From: DGNJ01 sp002388905
GTDB lineage: Bacteria; Pseudomonadota; Gammaproteobacteria; Pseudomonadales; Porticoccaceae
Assembly: GCA_036843405.1 (NCBI GenBank)
Contig: DAITSJ010000027.1
Span: forward strand, 1-50,087
Direction of reading: 5' to 3'
DNA length: 50,087 nucleotides
Shown in pieces: positions 1 through 8,454 of the stretch. Positions within the stretch are counted from its first letter, which is position 1; each line of letters starts with the position of its first letter. Both the position numbers and the translations under genes were made by a program. The notes under the pieces were generated by a model. That model made no database searches. It was given only the letters and a program-made list of their open reading frames with translations, and had not been told where the DNA came from.

Positions 1-111
1 TACCTCCTGCGTTTCTCAAAGGATCGGATGTCCACGAAACCGGGTCAACTCCAAAGAGGTTTCCCTGCATGGCGGCCGGACTCAAGCAAATGAGCGGAGT
101 GCAAAGAGATT

Positions 112-528
112 ATGACCATGGTGAATAACAAGCAAATCGTAAAGCAATTGCTCGACGATATTTCGGTCTGGCGTATTGATGGCATCATGGCGGCATTGGC
201 CGATGATGCCACCTGGTGGCTGGCCGGAAGCATCCCGGGATTATCCGGCACCTACAACAAGAGCCAGATGGCGGAATTGTTCGCGGTCATGAAAGCCACG
301 CTGCTGCCGCAGGGCCTGAATATCACCGTGGACAACATGATCGGCGAGGGGAATTTCGTCGCCGTGGAAGGGCACTCGGAAACCCAGCTGGCGGATGGCA
401 CGCCCTATGCCAACCAGTATCACTGGCTGTTCGAGTTGCGCGACGGCCGGGTGCACCGGGTTCGCGAATACCTGGATACCCAGTTGATGAAGGAAACCAG
501 CGAGGCCATGGTTCCCGGGGCCGGCTGA
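112..528 (+). CDS. NTF2-like / SnoaL-family ketosteroid-isomerase-like protein
   Basis: The 138-aa product has the size and layout of the NTF2-like superfamily (SnoaL, ketosteroid isomerase, limonene-epoxide hydrolase relatives): an N-terminal helical stretch with a conserved aspartate around ADDATWW, a central beta region and a C-terminal REYLDTQL strand that usually closes the active-site cone. Such proteins are small cytoplasmic isomerases, hydrolases or binding proteins; no substrate can be assigned. Two starts are possible, ATG 112 and ATG 118; the purine-rich AAGAGA at 103-108 is better spaced for the second. A second NTF2-like gene lies at 2323-2703 on the other strand, with a KstD-like enzyme and an SDR nearby, which suggests a role in steroid- or terpenoid-like catabolism. 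Family fairly sure, function inferred. Confidence 0.8.
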   Translation: MTMVNNKQIVKQLLDDISVWRIDGIMAALADDATWWLAGSIPGLSGTYNKSQMAELFAVMKATLLPQGLNITVDNMIGEGNFVAVEGHSETQLADGTPYANQYHWLFELRDGRVHRVREYLDTQLMKETSEAMVPGAG

Positions 529-586
529 TGTAAGGCTGGCGGTCCTTCGTGCGACAGCAGCCCGCGACTGCCATTTCCGGAGCCTG

Positions 587-2260
587 TCAGGCGACTTTGT
601 CGTGAGCCTCCCCTTGCGCCATGTCCAGGGCGGCGATATAGCCGAATGTCAGGGACAGGGTGTTATTGCCGCCATTGCCCGGGGGTACGCCGCGCCACAG
701 GGAGTTCATGTCCAGCCCCGCTGCGTAAAGGCCCTTCAGCGGCTGGCCCGCGGTATCCATTACCCGGGCGCGATCGTCGACCCGCAGGCCCAGGGTGGTG
801 GTGGAATCCCCGGGGTAGACCTTGACCGCATAAAACGGTCCGGTTTCCACCGGCCCCAGGCAGGGGTTGGGTTTGTGATCCGGGTCGCCCATGCCCACAT
901 CCTTGGGATTACCCTTGCCGAAGTCCGGGTCGTGGCCGTCGCTGGCGTACCGGGTCATCCTGCGGGCCGACTCCTCAAGACCCGCCGCGTCGACGCCAAT
1001 TTTGCCGGCCAGTTCCGCCAGGGTCGGGGCGGTGACGATATAGCCCTGGTTTATCCATTTTTTGAGGCCCATACCGCCGGGCTTGACCATGCCCAGGCCG
1101 TATTTCTTGATGAATTTGTGGTCGCAGACCAGGTGCGCCGGCACCGAGCCGGAAGCGTGCATGTCCTTGACCATATCCAGGGCGGCTTCGTCTGCGAAGC
1201 GCTCGCCCCGGCTATTGACCGCAATACATCCGGGTTTGGGCCGGTCCAGGAAAAGATGGGGGAATTTGGTGACGGTACCGTCCGGGTGCGTGGCCAGGGA
1301 CATCAGGGTCCAGGCACCGTTGCAAAGATTCTCCTCTTCCATGACGCCGCCCGCCGACATGGCCATATTGAGCCCGTCGCCGGTGTTGGTTTCCGGCACC
1401 AGGGAGACATGCTGGTCCGGGTAGGGAATAAATTTCGCGCGCATTTCCGGGTTCGCCGAGAAGCCGCCGGAAGCCAGCACCACGCCGCGATTGGCGGTTA
1501 CTTCAATGCGCTCGCCGTTGCGCTCGATGACTGCACCGGTGATGCGGTTGCCGTCCTTGAGCAGGTCCACCACGGCGGCCCTGTCCCAGAGCTCCACGCC
1601 GGCGTCCAGGGCCGAGCGCAACAACCGGGCCATCAGGGCGTTGCCCATGGTCAACCGGGTACCCCTCGGATAGCGCAGGCGATCCACGGCGAATCGGGCC
1701 CCCAGTCTGGCCATGTAAACGAACGACTTGAACGATTTGGTGGCGTTCATCAGGTGGGGCATGTCGTTGAGTCCGATCATAAAGCCACCGGGTGCGTTGA
1801 ACTCGGAAAGCGGCGGGCGCAATTTGCCGAACCAGTCGCCCAGCGCTTTGCCGTCGTATTCGACGGGGCTCAGCAGGCGGCCGTCCTCCACGGCTCCATC
1901 GGCGTCCTCCCAGTCGGGAAAGCCCGGTTGCAGCGTGAACGCCACCGCCGTGTTGGCTTCCAGGTAGTCCACCATGCGGGGTGCGTTGTCGAGAAAGGCC
2001 GCAAGCTGGTCTTTCTCCAGGGTCGGGCCGACGATGTTTTCAACGTAGCGGGCGGCCTTTTCTTTGCTGTCGTCGAAACCGGCCTCCACCGCCGCGCGGC
2101 TTACGGGTACCCAGATACCGCCTCCCGACAGGGCCGTGGTGCCCCCGAAGCAGTCCGCCTTTTCGGCCACCAGCACCCTCAGCCCCTTTTGGGCCGCCAC
2201 CACCGCGGCGGTGAGGCCGGCGCCGCCGGAGCCCATGACAATCACATCCGTGGTTTCCAT
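587..2260 (-). CDS. FAD-dependent oxidoreductase, 3-ketosteroid-delta1-dehydrogenase-like
   Basis: The 557-aa flavoprotein belongs to the succinate dehydrogenase/fumarate reductase flavoprotein fold, KstD-like branch. Residues 3-30 form the Rossmann dinucleotide site (GSGGAGLTAA), followed by the GGTTALSGGG segment typical of the family; ASGGFSANPEM lies mid-protein, and the C-terminus holds LYAAGLDM...GGNNTLSLTFGYIAA, which closes the FAD site. The family 1,2-dehydrogenates 3-ketosteroids or reduces or oxidises related ring ketones. The open frame runs 113 codons further upstream, but that extension is low-complexity Arg/Gly/Pro sequence overlapping the neighbouring NTF2-like gene, so ATG 2260 is chosen. 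The gap to the upstream gene is 62 bp, consistent with co-transcription. The exact substrate is not determinable. Confidence 0.88.
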   Translation of the reverse strand: METTDVIVMGSGGAGLTAAVVAAQKGLRVLVAEKADCFGGTTALSGGGIWVPVSRAAVEAGFDDSKEKAARYVENIVGPTLEKDQLAAFLDNAPRMVDYLEANTAVAFTLQPGFPDWEDADGAVEDGRLLSPVEYDGKALGDWFGKLRPPLSEFNAPGGFMIGLNDMPHLMNATKSFKSFVYMARLGARFAVDRLRYPRGTRLTMGNALMARLLRSALDAGVELWDRAAVVDLLKDGNRITGAVIERNGERIEVTANRGVVLASGGFSANPEMRAKFIPYPDQHVSLVPETNTGDGLNMAMSAGGVMEEENLCNGAWTLMSLATHPDGTVTKFPHLFLDRPKPGCIAVNSRGERFADEAALDMVKDMHASGSVPAHLVCDHKFIKKYGLGMVKPGGMGLKKWINQGYIVTAPTLAELAGKIGVDAAGLEESARRMTRYASDGHDPDFGKGNPKDVGMGDPDHKPNPCLGPVETGPFYAVKVYPGDSTTTLGLRVDDRARVMDTAGQPLKGLYAAGLDMNSLWRGVPPGNGGNNTLSLTFGYIAALDMAQGEAHDKVA

Positions 2261-2322
2261 AATCTTTCCCCCGACTATTTTTTGAAAACGATCAATACCG
2301 GTGCTTGTTGCGAGCCCGGTGT

Positions 2323-2703
2323 TTATTGGCTGCCGAAGGCCTGCTCGGCCGCCCGGGGATCCATGTATTCCCGACCCTCCACGATAAGACCGTCGCGGAT
2401 CACCAGCAGGTTGTGATAGGAGTTCCGGTAGACGATCCCGCCGGGGTAGGTCATTTCCCCCTCGGCCTGGACGGCGACCCGGTCCCCCTCGGCCGTGAGG
2501 CCGGTGATCTGGATATCGCGTTTGTCGGCGGATAGCAGGCCCTCGGCCACCATCCCGGTAAAGGTGTCGCGATCCAGGGTACCGTTGCCGAGAATCCACC
2601 AGCTGATGTCCGGATGCTGAAGGTTCCGGACGGTGTCGATATCGCCGTCTTCCACTGCCTGCATATAGCGGCGCGCTACCGCTTTGTTATCTTCGATGCC
2701 CAC
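2323..2703 (-). CDS. NTF2-like / SnoaL-family protein
   Basis: This 126-aa protein starts with NKAVARRYMQAVEDGDIDTVRNL, cut here as the helix that typically begins SnoaL-like proteins, and ends with the strand pattern VEGREYMDP matching the REYLDT strand of the gene at 112-528. It lies directly upstream of, and in the same direction as, the KstD-like gene, so the pair may supply an isomerase or hydratase plus dehydrogenase. Reaction not known. The family assignment rests on length and pattern only. Confidence 0.8.
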   Translation of the reverse strand: MGIEDNKAVARRYMQAVEDGDIDTVRNLQHPDISWWILGNGTLDRDTFTGMVAEGLLSADKRDIQITGLTAEGDRVAVQAEGEMTYPGGIVYRNSYHNLLVIRDGLIVEGREYMDPRAAEQAFGSQ

Positions 2704-2809
2704 GTTCTCTCCAACTTATTTTACGATCCGGGCAGAATATACCCTGACGCCTGCCGGTACCAGTCAGGCGTCTTATTAACCTGGCATTTCAATAGGTGTT
2801 CCCTATCTA

Positions 2810-2847
2810 TTGGCCTGCGGCCAATGGCGGCACATCCTTGTGCCGCC
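2810..2847 (-). terminator. Double hairpin downstream of the SDR gene
   Basis: Two consecutive perfect stems follow the stop of the minus-strand SDR gene: GGCGGCACA/TGTGCCGCC (2826-2834 with 2839-2847, loop TCCT) and TTGGCC/GGCCAA (2810-2815 with 2819-2824, loop TGC). No long U-tract follows, so this may be a transcript-stabilising or Rho-assisted end rather than a classical intrinsic terminator. It separates the SDR gene from the NTF2/KstD pair. Confidence 0.5.
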
Positions 2848-2875
2848 TATTAACTCAGCGATAACTCATGCCGGG

Positions 2876-3664
2876 TTAATCCGGCAGCGCCACAGACCAG
2901 CCCCCGCCATTGATATGGGTGCCGCCGTCGACAAAAAGCGTGTTGCCGGTCAGGTAGCGGGCATCCTCGCCGGCCAGGAAGAGCGCCACCCCGGCAATAT
3001 CGGAGTCGGGGTCGCCGATTCGCCCCATGGGCGGCATGGGTGCGGCCTTTGCCAGGTCGGGACTTTTCTCCAGCAGCCCGGCGAGCGAGTCGGTAATCGC
3101 GGACGGGCAGATCACATTCACGCAGATCTGGTGGGCCGCCCACTCCCTGGCCAGGGACCGGGACAGGGCGCGCAGCGCCTCCTTGCTGACGTTGTATTCC
3201 AGGGTGCCGGTGTAGGCGTTGACGCCGTTGATGGAGCACATATTGATGATCCGGCCCCACTGCCGGGCTTTCATATGGGGAAATGCGGCTTTCATGGACC
3301 AGAAACCCGGCCACAGGTTCATGGCCAGGCCGTGCTCCATTTCACTGTCGCTCTTGTTTTCCCCCTTGCGAAAGGTGCCGCCGCCCCAGGCATTATTGAC
3401 CAGTATGTCCAGGCGGCCAAAGCGATCGATGGTGTCGGCGACCATGGCTTCCACCTGGTCTTTTTCCCGCACATCGGTGGCGAGGAAGTGACATCCGACA
3501 CCGAATTCCCGCTGTAGCGACTGAACGACCTCCTCGCTCTTTTCCCGGTCCAGGTCGGCGATAACCACCTGGGCCCGCTCACTGGCATAACGGCGGGCTA
3601 TGGCCCGGCCGATCCCGCTGCCGCCGCCGGTAATGACCGCGACGCGATTTTCGAGTGCAAACAT
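2876..3664 (-). CDS. Short-chain dehydrogenase/reductase (SDR)
   Basis: The 262-aa protein is a classical SDR. The cofactor loop TGGGSGIG sits at residues 12-19, an acidic residue in IADLDR near 37-39 suggests NAD(H) preference, NNA at 90-92 is the structural motif, and the catalytic set is Ser144, Tyr157 and Lys161 (YNVSK). The C-terminus has the usual LTGNTLFVDGG. These enzymes oxidise or reduce secondary alcohols/ketones in the cytoplasm. Its position beside KstD-like and NTF2-like genes suggests ring-hydroxyl oxidation in the same catabolic route, but hairpins between them imply a separate transcript. Substrate unknown. Confidence 0.9.
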   Translation of the reverse strand: MFALENRVAVITGGGSGIGRAIARRYASERAQVVIADLDREKSEEVVQSLQREFGVGCHFLATDVREKDQVEAMVADTIDRFGRLDILVNNAWGGGTFRKGENKSDSEMEHGLAMNLWPGFWSMKAAFPHMKARQWGRIINMCSINGVNAYTGTLEYNVSKEALRALSRSLAREWAAHQICVNVICPSAITDSLAGLLEKSPDLAKAAPMPPMGRIGDPDSDIAGVALFLAGEDARYLTGNTLFVDGGTHINGGGWSVALPD

Positions 3665-3779
3665 CCTTTTGTCCGTGAAGTTGACGAGGGCCCGATAGTA
3701 TCAAAAGAAACCGTCGGAAAGACAGGTGACTTATCCGGCGCGAAGGAACGACTGGGCCCGGCCTGGTGTTGCCGGGGCG

Positions 3780-4574
3780 TCAGCGCAGCCGGTGGCGCAG
3801 GAACTGGTGCCGGTCATTAAACAGGCGCCGGTAGGCAAGCAGGATGGCCCCCAGGGAACTCAGGGCGGCGGCGGAGGCGATCATAAAGACGATCACCATC
3901 TGGTAGCGAACCGCGTCCACCGGCGCGGCGCCGGCGAGGATCTGCCCGGTCATCATCCCGGGCAGGCTGACCACACCCATGACCAGCATGCTGTTGATGG
4001 TGGGGACCAGGGCGGTGCGGATGGCCTCGCGGATTTCGCTGCGGGCCGCCTCCCAGCGGTTGGCGCCCAGGGCCAGGCGGCTGTTGATCAGTTCCCCCCG
4101 GTCATAGAGTGTGCTGGTAAAACGATCCAGGCCCAGGGAAATACCGTTGAGGCTGTTGCCCAGCACCATGCCCAGCATGGGGATGATGTACTGGGGGTCG
4201 TGCCAGGGTTCGGCGCGGACCACACCCGCCAGGGCGACACCGGTTACCACCATGGAGCCGGTGACCACCGACAACAGGCTGTCCCAGTAGATGCCGCGGA
4301 ATCGGCGCCGGGTGCGATTGGCCGCCGTGACCGAGGCCAGGGTTGCCATAACCAGGGCGATGCCGAGCACCGGCAATGGCGACTCTAGGGCGAATACCCA
4401 TTCCAGGATCAGTCCCACCAGCACAAGCTGGACAGTCATGCGGGCGCCGGCCACCAGCAGGGTTTTGGCCAGCCCCAGGCGCAGGGCCACGGACAATCCC
4501 ACGTTTACCAGCAGCAGAAGGCCGGCGAGGGCCACCTGGGGCCAGCCAAGGGCCAGGTAAGCGGTATCGGTCAC
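3780..4574 (-). CDS. fetB: ABC transporter permease, FetB/YbbM family
   Basis: The 264-aa inner-membrane protein matches the UPF0014/FetB family in length and motif order: several hydrophobic segments, an amphipathic ARMTVQLVLVGL region, and the conserved core MLGMVLGNSLNGISLGLDRF, quoted in part (LGNSLNGISL around residue 140), followed by ALGANRWEAA and PGMMTGQILAG. In E. coli FetAB is implicated in iron export and oxidative-stress tolerance. The start overlaps the stop of the ATPase gene by 4 bp (ATGA), so the two are translationally coupled. The metal specificity here is inferred from the family. Confidence 0.88.
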   Translation of the reverse strand: MTDTAYLALGWPQVALAGLLLLVNVGLSVALRLGLAKTLLVAGARMTVQLVLVGLILEWVFALESPLPVLGIALVMATLASVTAANRTRRRFRGIYWDSLLSVVTGSMVVTGVALAGVVRAEPWHDPQYIIPMLGMVLGNSLNGISLGLDRFTSTLYDRGELINSRLALGANRWEAARSEIREAIRTALVPTINSMLVMGVVSLPGMMTGQILAGAAPVDAVRYQMVIVFMIASAAALSSLGAILLAYRRLFNDRHQFLRHRLR

Positions 4575-5251
4575 GGCAACTCCACGACCCGGTCGGCAAC
4601 CGCGGAAACCTGGCCGGCACTGTGGCTTACCCAGAGCCAGCTCTTGTCACTATCCAATGCCTGCCACCGGGCGAGCAAATTCTGGACCGCGCCGGCAAGG
4701 TCGGCGTCCATGGCGGCAGTGGGCTCGTCAAGCAGAAGGACCCGGGGATTTGTCGCCAGCAGGCGCAGCAGGGCCGCCACCTGCTGTTCGCCGCCGGAGA
4801 GTGTTTCCGGGCGCCGCGCCAGGAAGCCGGGGTCCCGGCCGAGGACGTGCAGCCATGCCTCGACTTTCTCGCGGGGGTAGGCCTGGCGGCTGCGGACACG
4901 ATAGAGGAACGGAGCGGACACCAGGGCATCGACACTGTCGGTTTCGTCCAGTGCCGGCCGCTGGGCCAGGTAACCCACCCGGCTGCGGTAGTCCGGCATC
5001 CACCACTGCGCCATGGGGCGGCCGCCGAGCCGGACACTACCCTCGGTGGCGGGAATCAGTCCCGCCAGGGTCAACAGCAGGGCGGTCTTGCCGCTGCCCG
5101 AAGGCCCCCGCAGGGCAACCCGCTCGCCCGGGTCCACGGTCAGCGACAGGTGCCGCCACACCCAGCGGCCGCTGTCATGGAGTCCCAGATCCCGTGCCTG
5201 CAGGGATAGGGGCGATTCGGGCAATGGCTCGACTGTTGCCTGTTCCGTCAT
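4571..5251 (-). CDS. fetA: ABC transporter ATP-binding protein, FetA/YbbL-like
   Basis: This 226-aa ABC ATPase has Walker A GPSGSGKT, a Q-loop region (VGYLAQRPAL), the signature LSGGEQQ, Walker B VLLLDEP and an H-loop (VSHSAGQ). It is encoded immediately before the FetB-type permease with a 4-bp overlap, the usual FetAB arrangement of one ATPase plus one permease for metal efflux. The frame opens 13 codons earlier at 5290; ATG 5251 is preferred because the earlier segment is poorly conserved in character, although neither start has a strong Shine-Dalgarno sequence. Confidence 0.85.
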   Translation of the reverse strand: MTEQATVEPLPESPLSLQARDLGLHDSGRWVWRHLSLTVDPGERVALRGPSGSGKTALLLTLAGLIPATEGSVRLGGRPMAQWWMPDYRSRVGYLAQRPALDETDSVDALVSAPFLYRVRSRQAYPREKVEAWLHVLGRDPGFLARRPETLSGGEQQVAALLRLLATNPRVLLLDEPTAAMDADLAGAVQNLLARWQALDSDKSWLWVSHSAGQVSAVADRVVELP

Positions 5252-5373
5252 GGTTGTTCGCGTCGGGGGTTGCGCAGCGCAGAGCGGCATATTCTAACCG
5301 ACGGCCGCGATACCCTGTCGACACCGGTAGTAGAATAGCGGCGATCACTGTCGAAACCACAAGAGGCGAGACC

Positions 5374-5772
5374 ATGACCCTGACCACCCCGGCCCTGCTT
5401 TTCCCGGCTATCTCGCTGTTGCTGCTGGCCTATACCAACCGCTTCCTGACCCTGGCGCAGCTTATCCGGCGCCTGGCGGAGGAGGAGCGGCACGAACACC
5501 ACGAGGTCGCCGCCCGGCAGATACTGCTGCTGCGCAAACGGATCACCCTGACCCAGCGCATGCAGGTAGCCGGGGTGCTCAGTTTTCTGCTGTGCACCCT
5601 GTCCATGTTCGCGCTGTTCCTGGCGTTGCAGGTGGCCGGGGTCGTCCTGTTCGGGGCCAGTTTGCTGACCCTGGCGGTGTCGCTGCTCTATTCACTGTGG
5701 GAAGTCACGATTTCCACCAATGCCCTCAACGTCCAGCTCCAGGATATCGAGGCCCTGAGAGAGAGGGATTGA
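5374..5772 (+). CDS. DUF2721 family membrane protein
   Basis: The 132-aa protein has an N-terminal hydrophobic helix (PALLFPAISLLLLAYTNRF), a charged central segment with many Arg/Glu and a histidine pair (HEHHEVAARQILLLRKR), then two long hydrophobic helices and an acidic tail. That is the DUF2721 pattern: a small three-helix inner-membrane protein of unknown function. ATG 5374 is preceded by AAGAGGCGAG, a good ribosome-binding site. It is divergent from fetA, with an 82-... about 120 bp spacer that must carry both promoters, and convergent with the TonB receptor, ending only 11 bp from it. Confidence 0.8.
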   Translation: MTLTTPALLFPAISLLLLAYTNRFLTLAQLIRRLAEEERHEHHEVAARQILLLRKRITLTQRMQVAGVLSFLLCTLSMFALFLALQVAGVVLFGASLLTLAVSLLYSLWEVTISTNALNVQLQDIEALRERD

Positions 5773-5783
5773 CCGTCGCGCCT

Positions 5784-7865
5784 TTACCACGCCCAGCGCA
5801 AGCCCACCTGGACATTGCGGCCACGGCCGTAAAGGCGCTCGCCCACGGCGATATCGGGATTGGCGCCATTGCGGTTGTAGCCTCCCAGGTGGTCCTGCCA
5901 GCCCTGGTCCAGAAGGTTGTCGATGGCGGCCACCAGGGTCAGATTGGCAGGCAGTTGATGGCGCACCCGGACGTTGATCAGGCCATAGCCCGGTGTGGGG
6001 TGCTCATCGTTGAAATCGGAGACCCGGTCCTGCTCGGCGTAAAGCACGGACTCCAGTTGAATCCGGGTGTCGGCATTTTCCCAGACCAGGCTGATCCGGT
6101 TGTTGAGGGGGGCTATCCGGTAGAGGTTGTCGGAGCCGTCCCGGCGCCGGCCGCGCACGTAGGCGATGGCCCCTTCCAGTGACCACTGGTCGTCCAGGCG
6201 ATAGCTCCACGGCATATCCATACCCGCCAGTTCCGCATCGATATTGTCGAACATCAGTGCCGGCAGGCCGCTCATCATGGTGCTGATCATGTTGACGGTC
6301 ATGTCGGCGACGGGCACACCCTGGATATAGTCGTCGACGCGCCGGTAAAAGAGTTGAGGCGCGGCATGGAAGCGTCCGGTGCGCCATTCCAGGCCCAGGT
6401 TTATTTCCGTGGCGGTCTCGCTGTCGAGGTCGGGATTACTGACGTAATTACGCCCGTCCGCCAGGCCGCCGGTGGCCGCCATGGGCAGCCACAGGTAGCG
6501 TTCCTGGTAGGACGGCGCGCGGTTCTTCCGGGCAACGGCCAGTTGCAGGACCAGCTCCCGTGCCAGCGGATAATCGGCGCTGATCACCATGTCCAGGTGG
6601 TGGAAGGTTTCCTCCTTGTCCTGTCGGTTGAAGCGCTCCGCGAGGACGTTCGCCGCGGCCCCGGCCATCGCCGGCAGGCCCACCGCACTGACCGTGCCGC
6701 TGTCCATCGCCACCCGGTTGAAGCGCAGTCCGGCCTGCAAATACCAATCGTGGAAGGCCATTGCCCCCTTCAGGTAGGTGCCCAGAACGTCCCGCTTGGC
6801 ATCGTTGAAATTCTCGATGGCAAAACCGGGGTTGGCGGGATTGAGCACGGTGGCGGTGTGGGTGGTGTTATTGCCGTCCAGACCCGCCTGCAGGTTTAAC
6901 GCCCGCCATTGCCACTCGGCAGCGAGTTGCCAACTGGTGCCCCGGCCCCGGGCTTCCGTCAGCCGGTAGCCCATGACCGACCCTGGGGGCTGGCGCAGGC
7001 TGAAATTATCCATTTCGTGGTAGACGTCGTGGTGTGCCAGGTTCAGGGAGATTTCAACATCGGAAACAGACGTGGATAGATTGAAACCGGCCATATCGGT
7101 GTCAATGACGCGAATATCCATGGGCAGCGCCGGCGTGCCGGTGTCGCGGGTATCCATATTGCCGGCAAAAAATCCGGTGGTGATGCCATCCTTTCGAAAA
7201 CCGTAGCTCAGGTCGTAGCGGCTGCGCCAGTAGGACGTTCCGGTCAGGGCCCGGTTGTCGCCGCCCTCGGCATCGTTTCCGCTGTCGTGTGCGGCCAGGG
7301 CGGTCAATTTGTGGCTGGCATTGGCCAGCGTCGTTCGCAAAGCGGCATGCTCGCCGTCGTCGACACCGCTGTAGCCGGTGGCGGCGTTGCCATCAAACTG
7401 CCACTCGCCGCCGGCGGCGAATTCCCCGCGGTCCAGGGTTGCGGTCAGGCTGCCCCCCAGGCTTTCCTGGGCCTCCGATACCGGTGCAATGCCACGGGTG
7501 AGGTTAATTTCTTCCAGCAGTAGCGGTGACACGTAGCTGAGAGGCGCATCCATGGCATTGGGTCCGCCGCTCAACGCCGGTGCGCCATCGATGGCCACCG
7601 CCACCCGGTCCCCGTACAGGCCCCGGTACTGCACAAGGGCGGAGACCGGGCCGTTGCGGTTGATGCCGGCGCCGGGCAGGGCGTCCACCAGGTCGCCGGT
7701 GTCGGTGGCCGGGCCGCCGAGGCTCACCGCCATTTGGCGACGGTCGGCGAAATCGCTGCCGGTGACGAGAATTTCCTGAATATCCTCGCGGTGGCCCGCC
7801 TGGGACGAGGCTGCCAGGACCAGGGCCAGACTGGTGAAGCCTGCTCGGGGAAGAGCAATTGCCAT
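5784..7865 (-). CDS. TonB-dependent outer-membrane receptor, OprC/NosA copper-family type
   Basis: The 693-aa protein has a signal peptide (about residues 1-23, ending SQA), a TonB-box-like EEILVTG-type segment at 29-36, a plug domain and a 22-strand barrel ending in aromatic GLRWAW. Two features match the OprC/NosA copper receptor family: GPNAMDAPLSY at 101-111, aligned with the family's CPNRMDPP, and YHEMDNFSLR at 282-291, the HxM half of the known CxxxM-HxM copper site. The cysteine is replaced by Gly101, while Met105, His283 and Met285 are kept. The open frame continues to 8363, but ATG 7865 has a strong AGGAGAG site and directly precedes the signal peptide. It is the last gene of a PQQ-dehydrogenase/MOSC/receptor set. 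Confidence 0.85.
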   Translation of the reverse strand: MAIALPRAGFTSLALVLAASSQAGHREDIQEILVTGSDFADRRQMAVSLGGPATDTGDLVDALPGAGINRNGPVSALVQYRGLYGDRVAVAIDGAPALSGGPNAMDAPLSYVSPLLLEEINLTRGIAPVSEAQESLGGSLTATLDRGEFAAGGEWQFDGNAATGYSGVDDGEHAALRTTLANASHKLTALAAHDSGNDAEGGDNRALTGTSYWRSRYDLSYGFRKDGITTGFFAGNMDTRDTGTPALPMDIRVIDTDMAGFNLSTSVSDVEISLNLAHHDVYHEMDNFSLRQPPGSVMGYRLTEARGRGTSWQLAAEWQWRALNLQAGLDGNNTTHTATVLNPANPGFAIENFNDAKRDVLGTYLKGAMAFHDWYLQAGLRFNRVAMDSGTVSAVGLPAMAGAAANVLAERFNRQDKEETFHHLDMVISADYPLARELVLQLAVARKNRAPSYQERYLWLPMAATGGLADGRNYVSNPDLDSETATEINLGLEWRTGRFHAAPQLFYRRVDDYIQGVPVADMTVNMISTMMSGLPALMFDNIDAELAGMDMPWSYRLDDQWSLEGAIAYVRGRRRDGSDNLYRIAPLNNRISLVWENADTRIQLESVLYAEQDRVSDFNDEHPTPGYGLINVRVRHQLPANLTLVAAIDNLLDQGWQDHLGGYNRNGANPDIAVGERLYGRGRNVQVGLRWAW

Positions 7866-7968
7866 GCCGTTTCTCTCCTGTCCGGATGGGTTCCGGGGAA
7901 TGATAGAGAAAGCATCGCCGTGAAGGGATGCGACAAATTGTCGCAGTGGTAACCGGGGCCGTAAGCCG

Positions 7969-8454
7969 TCAGTGCCCCGCCGGCTGGAAGCGGTCGCCCA
8001 CAGACAGGCGTCCGGAGGACAGGACCGCCGCCCGCAGGCCGCCGCGGCCCACCAGGTGCGGCAACACCGGCGCGCCCAGCTTCCTGGCCAGGTAGGCGCA
8101 GGGTTCGCACAGCTCCATGCCGTGGAAGAGGATATCGCCCAGATAAAAATCCTCGCCCACCAGGGCATTGAGATCGACGCCGCGCGTGACGATATTGCGG
8201 CGCAAGTCGCCATAGTCCAGATCGAGGCCGTGCCCGGCATTGAAACGTTCCACCTGTTCCGCCTCGATAAAGGTAACGGCCCGCTCGGCGTCGCGGCCGG
8301 AGGAATTGGAGTAGGTGCCTGTACCCAGGGAATACCGGTCGCCCGCGATACCCTTGCCGGCACGAACGGTCACCTGGGCTTGGGAAAGAGGTGTTTCGCC
8401 TGCCCGGGGGACGATAAAGATATTATCGATACGGCCGTTTTCCAGATTATTCAT
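7969..8454 (-). CDS. MOSC domain protein
   Basis: The 161-aa protein is a stand-alone MOSC domain (molybdenum cofactor sulfurase C-terminal). Recognisable parts are GIAGDRYSLGTGTYS, the ERAVTFIEAEQ strand, LRRNIVTRGVDLNALVG and the near-C-terminal ELCEPCAYLARKLG with the conserved cysteine. MOSC proteins bind Moco or carry sulfur; stand-alone bacterial ones act in detoxification or cofactor delivery. ATG 8454 lies inside the end of the upstream cytochrome/PQQ gene (8-bp overlap) and is preceded by GGAGACAGG. A longer frame to 8544 is only overlap with that gene. Its exact role is unknown. Confidence 0.88.
   Translation of the reverse strand: MNNLENGRIDNIFIVPRAGETPLSQAQVTVRAGKGIAGDRYSLGTGTYSNSSGRDAERAVTFIEAEQVERFNAGHGLDLDYGDLRRNIVTRGVDLNALVGEDFYLGDILFHGMELCEPCAYLARKLGAPVLPHLVGRGGLRAAVLSSGRLSVGDRFQPAGH

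Noticed and set aside
2261..2599. 113-codon N-terminal extension of the KstD-like gene
   Set aside because: Arg/Gly/Pro-rich, overlaps the NTF2-like gene in another frame; the flavin site begins right after ATG 2260.
5784..7865. Receptor as a PQQ importer (PqqU/YncD-like) because of the neighbouring PQQ enzyme
   Set aside because: The NxMDxP and HxMDNFSLR motifs point to the OprC copper family instead; the PQQ idea rests on context only.
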